Origin: Rhodoferax sp.
GTDB taxonomy: Bacteria > Pseudomonadota > Gammaproteobacteria > Burkholderiales > Burkholderiaceae_C
NCBI GenBank assembly: GCA_026785765.1
Contig: JAJAZK010000229.1
Location: forward strand, 1-11,750
Length of the DNA stretch: 11,750 nucleotides
Direction of reading: 5' to 3'
Positions 7,329-11,750 of this stretch are shown piece by piece (position 1 is the first letter of the stretch; every line of letters begins with the position of its first letter). The notes beneath the pieces are model-generated. The model did not search any database, was not told the origin of the DNA, and saw nothing but the letters and a program-made list of their open reading frames with translations. The translations under genes and the position numbers were made by a program.

Positions 7329-7333
7329 CTCCC
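7329..7333 (-). promoter_or_regulatory. Ribosome binding site fixing the ATG start
   Basis: On the minus strand GGGAG is followed by ACGTG and then the ATG ending at 7323, a normal five-base spacing. The GTG at 7326-7324 would be only two bases away. This favours the ATG as the real start of the sarcosine-dehydrogenase-like gene. Confidence 0.65.
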
Positions 7334-7355
7334 GATCATGTAATCGAACATCAAA

Positions 7356-7384
7356 ATTATACGTTTGTGAAATCTCTGTCGGAA
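7356..7384 (-). promoter_or_regulatory. Minus-strand promoter for the six-gene operon
   Basis: The minus strand reads TATAAT at 7361-7356, a perfect -10 box, with predicted transcription start near 7349 and a leader of about 26 bases. The -35 region is poor: with 17-bp spacing it is TTCCGA at 7384-7379. A strong -10 with a weak -35 fits an activator-dependent promoter. The spacer contains the left arm of the palindrome at 7364-7394. No experimental support is available. Confidence 0.55.
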
Positions 7385-7394
7385 ATTACACAAA
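7364..7394. promoter_or_regulatory. Candidate operator palindrome between divergent promoters
   Basis: TTTGTGAAAT (7364-7373) and ATTACACAAA (7385-7394) match as reverse complements at 9 of 10 positions around an 11-base spacer. The left arm lies inside the spacer of the minus-strand promoter and the right arm lies over the -35 zone of the plus-strand promoter, so a bound dimer would affect both operons. The XRE-cupin protein encoded in the operon is the likeliest ligand, by position only. Confidence 0.55.
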
Positions 7395-7415
7395 GGGCGG
7401 TTTCATTCCTATAAT
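7385..7415 (+). promoter_or_regulatory. Plus-strand promoter for the two-gene operon
   Basis: TATAAT at 7410-7415 is a perfect -10 box. The predicted start is near 7422, giving a leader of about 75 bases. The -35 is weak: ATTACA at 7385-7390 (four of six matches, 19-bp spacing) or TTACAC at 7386-7391 (18-bp spacing). The ten bases TATAATTTTG at 7410-7419 are the exact reverse complement of 7352-7361, so the two divergent promoters have identical -10 boxes and flanks. Confidence 0.55.
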
Positions 7416-7432
7416 TTTGGTGCAAGATGATT

Positions 7433-7465
7433 ATTGTGAAGTCCGTGGCGAAGCGCCAGCACAAT
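7433..7465 (+). promoter_or_regulatory. Leader inverted repeat (second TTGTG/CACAA pair)
   Basis: ATTGTG (7433-7438) and CACAAT (7460-7465) are exact reverse complements, and inside them TGGCG (7446-7450) pairs with CGCCA (7454-7458) around AAG. The RNA could fold into an interrupted hairpin in the leader of the plus-strand operon. The outer arms also repeat the TTGTGA and CACAA halves of the candidate operator upstream, so this may instead be a second protein binding site. Neither reading is proven. Confidence 0.4.
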
Positions 7466-7496
7466 CTGTACGGGAACGTGCAAGACGGAGACGAAC

Positions 7497-9923
7497 ATGG
7501 CGGAACATGCGAAGGTCGTGGTGATTGGGGGCGGCGTCGTTGGATGCAGTTGCCTGTACCACCTGGCCTTGTCGGGCATCACCGACGCATTGTTGATCGA
7601 ACGCGATGAGCTGACTTCCGGCTCCACCTGGCACGCGGCCGGTAACTTGCCCACGTTCTCGACCAGCTGGAGCGTGCTCAAACTGCAGAAATACTCGGCT
7701 GCCCTGTACCGCGAACTTGCCGCCGCGGCCGAGAACCCGATCAACTACCACCTGACCGGGTCGGTGCGACTGGCCCATGGGCGCGACCGAATGGACGAGT
7801 TCCGCCATGTGCAGAGCATGGCCAAGGCGAACGGGCTGGACTACCAGATCCTGTCTCCAACCGACCTGAAGCAGCGTTACCCGCTGATCGAGACCCATGA
7901 TCTGCAAGGTGCCTTGTGGGACGCGCTGGACGGCGACATCGACCCCTCGCAGCTGACGCAGGCCCTGGGTCGGGCGGCGCGCTCTCTCGGCGCGCGTGTG
8001 CGCCGCCACACCCGCGTCACCGCACTGGCGCAGCGCCCCGGTGGCGAATGGCTGGTGTCGACCGACAAGGGTGACGTGGTCGCGGAGATTGTGGTCAATG
8101 CGGCCGGTTACCGCGCCGGTGAGATCATGGCCATGCTGGGCCGACATTTGCCGATTGCGGTGCTGTCGCACCAGTACCTGGTAACCGAAGATGTGCCCGA
8201 ACTCGTCGCAAGCGCCGCTCGCTTGCCCCTGTTGCGCGACCCCGATACCTCGTATTACCTGCGTCAGGAACGCGAGGGCTTCATCCTCGGGCCTTACGAA
8301 TGGAAGGCCACACCGATGTGGCAGGACGGGATTCCGGACGACTTCGCCAACCAGTTGTGGAACGACGACTTCGAGCGCCTGGAGCCTTATATCGAGGACG
8401 CGATCCGGCGCGTGCCCGCCCTTGGACGCGCCGGTATCAAACGCGGCGTGAACGGCCCCATCCCCTATTCGCCCGATGGCAATCCGTATATCGGGCCGGA
8501 GCCGGGGCTGCGCAATTTCTTTCACTGCAATACTTTCAGTTTCGGCATCACGCAGGCCGGGGGCGCCGGCAAGGCATTGGCCGAATGGGTGGTGCATGGG
8601 CGTACCGAGTGGGACCTGTGGGCGCTGGACCGGCGCCGCTACACCGACTACGCCAGCACGGCCTACACCGCGGCCAAGGCGATCGAGGTGTACCAAAACG
8701 AATACGCCTCGTCCTTCCCGTACGAGGAAAGGTCGGCAGGCAGGCCCTTGCGCTGCTCGCCGCTGTACCACACGCTGCAAGCCAAGGGTGCGCGTTTCGG
8801 GGCGCGCGGCGGCTGGGAGCGTGCGGTCTACTTTGACCTGAGCGGGCAGCTGACACCCAACGAGAAGTTGTCGTTTCGGCGCGAGAGCATCTGGCACGGC
8901 GTGGTCGCCGAAGAGGTGCGCGCCGTACGCGAACGCGTCGGCATCATGGACCTGCCCGGCTTCACCAAGTTCGAGTTGCAAGGGACGGGCGCCGCTGCGC
9001 ACCTGGATCGGCTGATTTGCTCGCGCCTGCCGTCGGTCGGCCGGGTCTCGCTGGCCTACGCACTGACGCCCAACGGCACCATCCTGAGTGAGTTCACCAT
9101 CACCCGGCTCGCGGCAGACCACTTCTACATCATCAGCGCGGCCATCGCCGCGACGCATGACATGGACCTGCTGCGCAGCGCTTTGCCAGCCGACAGCGCA
9201 ATCACCGTGCGCGACCGCTCAGCCGAGTTCGGCTCGCTCATCATCGCCGGCCCGCGCGCCCGCGAGGTGCTCTCCCAAGTGACGGAGGCCGACCTGTCCA
9301 ACACCGGCTTCCCATGGCTCACCGCGCGACAGATCAAAACCGTGACCGGCGACATGCTGGCGATGCGGGTGAACTACGTAGGCGAGCTGGGCTGGGAACT
9401 GCACGCCCCGCTGGAACAGATGCCGACCCTGTATGCGGCAATCTGGAGCGCCGGAGAGGCCCACGGCATCCAGGATTTTGGCCTGTACGCGATGGACAGC
9501 CTGCGTATCGACAAGTGTTACCGCGGCTGGAAGAGTGACCTTGAGAACGGCTATACGCCACTGGAAGCCTCGCTGGACCGTTTTGTCGACGCAAAAAAAG
9601 TGGCGTTTGTTGGACGTGACGCGATCCTGGCGGAAATGCAGCGCGGCCCGGCGCAACGCTTTGTGCCGCTGGTGTTCGATGAAGACGGCGACGCCGAGGC
9701 GCCGTATTGCGCGCAGGTGTTCCAGGGCGACGATAACGTCGGTCTGACGACATCCGGCGTGTGGAGCCATACACTGCGCAAAAGCGTGGCACTGGCGTAC
9801 GTGCGCAGCAGCCTGGCGCAGGCCGGTACGCGGCTGCACGTCAACGTGCTCGGGCAGATGCGCGCCGCCACGGTGGCGCAAGAGCCGCTGTACGATCCTG
9901 CCAACCTGCGCCTGCGCGCGTGA
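7497..9923 (+). CDS. Dimethylglycine-dehydrogenase-like FAD/GcvT demethylase
   Basis: This 808-residue flavoprotein is the second member of the dimethylglycine/sarcosine dehydrogenase family here. It has the FAD domain (about 5-370) with GGGVVG at 11-16 and TWHAAG, with His46 as the expected covalent-FAD residue; a linker domain (about 373-430); a GcvT domain; and a C-terminal barrel. Compared from memory with human DMGDH it shares YYLRQER, GPYE, VNGPIPYSPD, the EER-AGRP segment and a late QEPL. At the folate site it has Glu532 where the paralog at 4849-7323 has Asp532, again the dimethylglycine dehydrogenase pattern. The likely reaction is oxidation of an N,N-dimethyl compound to the monomethyl form with formation of 5,10-methylene-THF. 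The ATG has GGAG six bases upstream. It lies 43 bp before the MttB-like gene and is divergent from its paralog, with which it shares the promoter region. The true substrate may be another dimethylated amino acid. Confidence 0.9.
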   Translation: MAEHAKVVVIGGGVVGCSCLYHLALSGITDALLIERDELTSGSTWHAAGNLPTFSTSWSVLKLQKYSAALYRELAAAAENPINYHLTGSVRLAHGRDRMDEFRHVQSMAKANGLDYQILSPTDLKQRYPLIETHDLQGALWDALDGDIDPSQLTQALGRAARSLGARVRRHTRVTALAQRPGGEWLVSTDKGDVVAEIVVNAAGYRAGEIMAMLGRHLPIAVLSHQYLVTEDVPELVASAARLPLLRDPDTSYYLRQEREGFILGPYEWKATPMWQDGIPDDFANQLWNDDFERLEPYIEDAIRRVPALGRAGIKRGVNGPIPYSPDGNPYIGPEPGLRNFFHCNTFSFGITQAGGAGKALAEWVVHGRTEWDLWALDRRRYTDYASTAYTAAKAIEVYQNEYASSFPYEERSAGRPLRCSPLYHTLQAKGARFGARGGWERAVYFDLSGQLTPNEKLSFRRESIWHGVVAEEVRAVRERVGIMDLPGFTKFELQGTGAAAHLDRLICSRLPSVGRVSLAYALTPNGTILSEFTITRLAADHFYIISAAIAATHDMDLLRSALPADSAITVRDRSAEFGSLIIAGPRAREVLSQVTEADLSNTGFPWLTARQIKTVTGDMLAMRVNYVGELGWELHAPLEQMPTLYAAIWSAGEAHGIQDFGLYAMDSLRIDKCYRGWKSDLENGYTPLEASLDRFVDAKKVAFVGRDAILAEMQRGPAQRFVPLVFDEDGDAEAPYCAQVFQGDDNVGLTTSGVWSHTLRKSVALAYVRSSLAQAGTRLHVNVLGQMRAATVAQEPLYDPANLRLRA

Positions 9924-9966
9924 AGCAAAGAGCCAATTCCGAATCCACCAACCCAAGGTATCTACC

Positions 9967-11535
9967 ATGAGTGAAGTCGCAGAAAAAATGGTCCGCCGCG
10001 GTGGCGCACGTGAAGCCCGGCGCGCAGCCCGCTCAGCGCCGCTGCCCGACAGCCTGCGCCCGGTGCGTCCGGGCATGGACGGCGGACGCTACCTGCCACT
10101 CAGCGAAGCCGACGTGCGAAAGATCCACAACGCCGCGCTCGATGCGCTGGAAACCATCGGTTTTGCGGATGCGCCGCCCAGTGGCATCGAAATGATGACC
10201 CGCGTCGGGGCCAAACTAACAGCGACCGGGCGCCTGTTGTTCCCGCGCGCCTTGGTGGAAGACACGATTGCAAACGCGGCGCGGCACTTTGTGCTGCACG
10301 GCCAGGACCCCAAATACGATATGGAGCCCTGGGGCTCCCGTGTGTATTTCGGTACTGCGGGCGCAGCAGTGCATATGGTCGACGCCAGAACCGGCGAATA
10401 CCGGGATTCGACCACGCGCGACCTGTACGACATCGCCCGCGTGGTCGACACACTGGAACACCTGCATTTCTTTCAGCGCTCGGTTGTCTGCCGCGATCTG
10501 GTCGACCCGGCTGAAATGGACTTCAACACCGCCTATGCATCGGTGTCGGCTACCACCAAACATGTGGGCTCGAGCTGGGTTGCACCCGAGCATGTGGAGC
10601 AGAGTCTGAAGATGCTGCACCTGATTGCCGGGGGCGAAGACAAGTGGCGCGCACGCCCCTTCGTCAGCCAGTCGAACTGTTTTGTGGTGCCGCCCATGAA
10701 GTTTGCCTTCGACGCCTGCAAGTGCATGGAAGTGGCAGTGCGTGGCGGCATGCCTGTATTGCTGCTTTCGGCAGGGCAGGCTGGCGCCACGGCACCGGCA
10801 TCCCTGGCCGCCGCGCTGGTGCAGGAAGTGGCCGAGTGCCTGGCCGGGCTCGTGTATGTAAATGCGATCCAGCCCAAGGCGACCGCGATCTTTGGTACCT
10901 GGTGTTTTGTGTCCGACCTGCGCACTGGCGCCATGTCGGGTGGCAGCCCGGAGCAGGCTCTGTTGTCGGCCGCGAGCGCGCAGATGTCGCGTTTCTATGA
11001 TCTGACCGGTGGCACCGCCTCGGGCATGACCGACTCCAAACTGCCCGACGCGCAGTGTGGCTCGGAGCGCGCCTACAACCATGCGCTGGTCGGCAACGCC
11101 GGCGCCAATCTGATCTATGAGTCGGCCGGCATGATGGCCAGCCTGATGGGGTTTTCTCTGGAGAGCCTGATCATGGACAACGACACCATCGGCGCGGTGC
11201 AACGCACGATCCGCGGCATCGAGGTGAATGACGAGTCAATCTCGCTGGAGACCATGCGCCAGGTCTGCCTGGAAGGACCGGGCCACTACCTGGGTTCGGA
11301 CCAGACCCTCAAGCTGATGCAAAAGGACTATCTGTACCCGACCATCGGCGACCGGGCCAGTCCCAACCAGTGGGCGGAACAGGGCCGTCCGTCGATGCTT
11401 GATCGGGCGTCCGCCAAACTCAACGCAGTGCTGTCGAGCCACTATCCGACGCACATTCCGCAACATATCGACGACGCGATCCGGGCGCAGTTTCCGGTGC
11501 GCCTGCCGCGTGAACAGATGCAGGCACCGCGTTAA
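9967..11535 (+). CDS. MttB-superfamily methyltransferase, non-pyrrolysine
   Basis: This 522-residue protein belongs to the trimethylamine methyltransferase (MttB) superfamily, whose members transfer a methyl group from a methylated amine to a cognate corrinoid protein. The frame contains no in-frame TAG, so unlike true trimethylamine MttB it has no pyrrolysine. Non-Pyl members characterised in anaerobes act on glycine betaine, proline betaine, carnitine or gamma-butyrobetaine. Family-like segments include LDALETIGF near the start and TDSKLPDAQ at 355-363 followed by Cys364-Gly. By rough length comparison this stretch may be where Pyl sits in MttB, which an alignment should test. The N-terminal 35 residues are basic and probably flexible. 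It follows the DMGDH-like gene by 43 bp with a modest ribosome binding site (AAGG) and is probably cotranscribed. No corrinoid protein or corrinoid:THF methyltransferase gene is nearby, so its partner must be encoded elsewhere. Confidence 0.88.
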   Translation: MSEVAEKMVRRGGAREARRAARSAPLPDSLRPVRPGMDGGRYLPLSEADVRKIHNAALDALETIGFADAPPSGIEMMTRVGAKLTATGRLLFPRALVEDTIANAARHFVLHGQDPKYDMEPWGSRVYFGTAGAAVHMVDARTGEYRDSTTRDLYDIARVVDTLEHLHFFQRSVVCRDLVDPAEMDFNTAYASVSATTKHVGSSWVAPEHVEQSLKMLHLIAGGEDKWRARPFVSQSNCFVVPPMKFAFDACKCMEVAVRGGMPVLLLSAGQAGATAPASLAAALVQEVAECLAGLVYVNAIQPKATAIFGTWCFVSDLRTGAMSGGSPEQALLSAASAQMSRFYDLTGGTASGMTDSKLPDAQCGSERAYNHALVGNAGANLIYESAGMMASLMGFSLESLIMDNDTIGAVQRTIRGIEVNDESISLETMRQVCLEGPGHYLGSDQTLKLMQKDYLYPTIGDRASPNQWAEQGRPSMLDRASAKLNAVLSSHYPTHIPQHIDDAIRAQFPVRLPREQMQAPR

Positions 11536-11547
11536 CCATTGCCCAAT

Positions 11548-11586
11548 CCGGCGCAGGCCGGGAAGTGGTTGCGGCGCCAGCGCCGC
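11548..11586 (+). terminator. Two tandem hairpins after the MttB-like gene
   Basis: CCGGC (11548-11552) pairs with GCCGG (11557-11561) around GCAG, and GCGGCG (11571-11576) pairs with CGCCGC (11581-11586) around CCAG. Both are perfect and lie 13-51 bases after the stop. No T-run follows, so this is not a standard intrinsic terminator. It could be a weak terminator or an mRNA 3' end stabiliser, or chance in GC-rich DNA. Confidence 0.35.
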
Positions 11587-11619
11587 GGGCCAGACCGTGC
11601 CAGCCACTAGACTTGAACC

Positions 11620-11750
11620 ATGATGTTCATCGCATCCAAGGTTCTGTCATTCGCCCTGCAGCCACTGGTCTGGGTGCTGGTTTTGTTGCTGGCAGGTCTT
11701 GTCCTGCAGCGCTGGCGGCAACGGCTCGGCCTGGGCCTGTGCTGGGCGGC
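11620..11750 (+). CDS. N-terminus of a YdcF/DUF218-like membrane protein (partial)
   Basis: An open frame starts at ATG 11620 (or the next codon, also ATG, at 11623) and runs off the window after 43 codons. An in-frame TGA at 11614-11616 rules out an earlier start. The protein begins with MMFIASKVLSFALQPL, then a hydrophobic helix (about residues 14-28) and an Arg-rich stretch. This is the typical start of the YdcF/ElyC/SanA (DUF218) envelope proteins, in which a Ser-Lys near the start and a QPL motif precede the first membrane helix. There is no clear ribosome binding site. It is 85 bp after the MttB-like stop and probably not functionally linked to the catabolic genes. The identification rests on the N-terminus only. 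Confidence 0.55.
   Translation, partial: MMFIASKVLSFALQPLVWVLVLLLAGLVLQRWRQRLGLGLCWA

Noticed and set aside
7431..9158. 575-codon minus-strand open frame opposite the DMGDH-like gene
   Set aside because: Antisense shadow; it would also overrun the divergent promoter. The plus-strand gene has full-length family similarity.
10216..11202. 328-codon minus-strand frame opposite the MttB-like gene
   Set aside because: Rich in His, Gln and Gly with no family pattern; explained by codon bias of the real gene on the plus strand.
9967..11535. Pyrrolysine-containing MttB
   Set aside because: The frame is open from ATG to TAA with no in-frame TAG, so no pyrrolysine codon is present.

Overview
The window is high-GC DNA with dense, short-spaced operons. 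It most resembles a betaproteobacterium of the Burkholderiales, perhaps Comamonadaceae or a relative. The basis is base composition, a surface-adhesin-E-like exported protein, and catabolic genes of a type common in those genomes; this placement is an inference. No phage genes, transposase, tRNA, rRNA or CRISPR array is visible.

Layout: (1) Bases 1-601 carry no convincing gene. Bases 16-438 are a mosaic of inverted repeats with arms of 14-36 bp, plus a near-perfect palindrome and a 9-bp tandem repeat. (2) Bases 602-7323 hold six minus-strand genes that look like one operon. In transcription order they are a sarcosine-dehydrogenase-like flavoprotein/GcvT protein, an XRE-cupin regulator, a 2-oxoglutarate/Fe(II) oxygenase, a medium-chain quinone-oxidoreductase-like dehydrogenase, an acyl-CoA dehydrogenase and a small exported protein. 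Internal gaps run from a 4-base overlap to 40 bp. (3) Bases 7324-7496 are a divergent promoter with two mirrored TATAAT boxes and a palindrome between them. (4) Bases 7497-11535 hold two plus-strand genes: a dimethylglycine-dehydrogenase-like flavoprotein/GcvT protein and an MttB-superfamily methyltransferase without pyrrolysine. (5) Two tandem hairpins follow, then the first 43 codons of a YdcF/DUF218-like membrane protein.

How the genes may work together (inference): MttB-type enzymes take a methyl group from a quaternary amine and pass it to a corrinoid protein. DMGDH- and SARDH-type flavoproteins oxidatively remove the next N-methyl groups and load the one-carbon unit onto tetrahydrofolate. 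The three enzymes flank one shared promoter region, so the locus could strip three N-methyl groups in sequence from a betaine-type compound. The oxygenase, oxidoreductase and acyl-CoA dehydrogenase would then act on the carbon skeleton or on a related substrate. The XRE-cupin protein is the obvious local regulator. Glycine betaine is the simplest candidate substrate, but the acyl-CoA dehydrogenase suggests a longer betaine is also possible. No corrinoid protein, corrinoid:THF methyltransferase, CoA ligase or transporter lies in the window.
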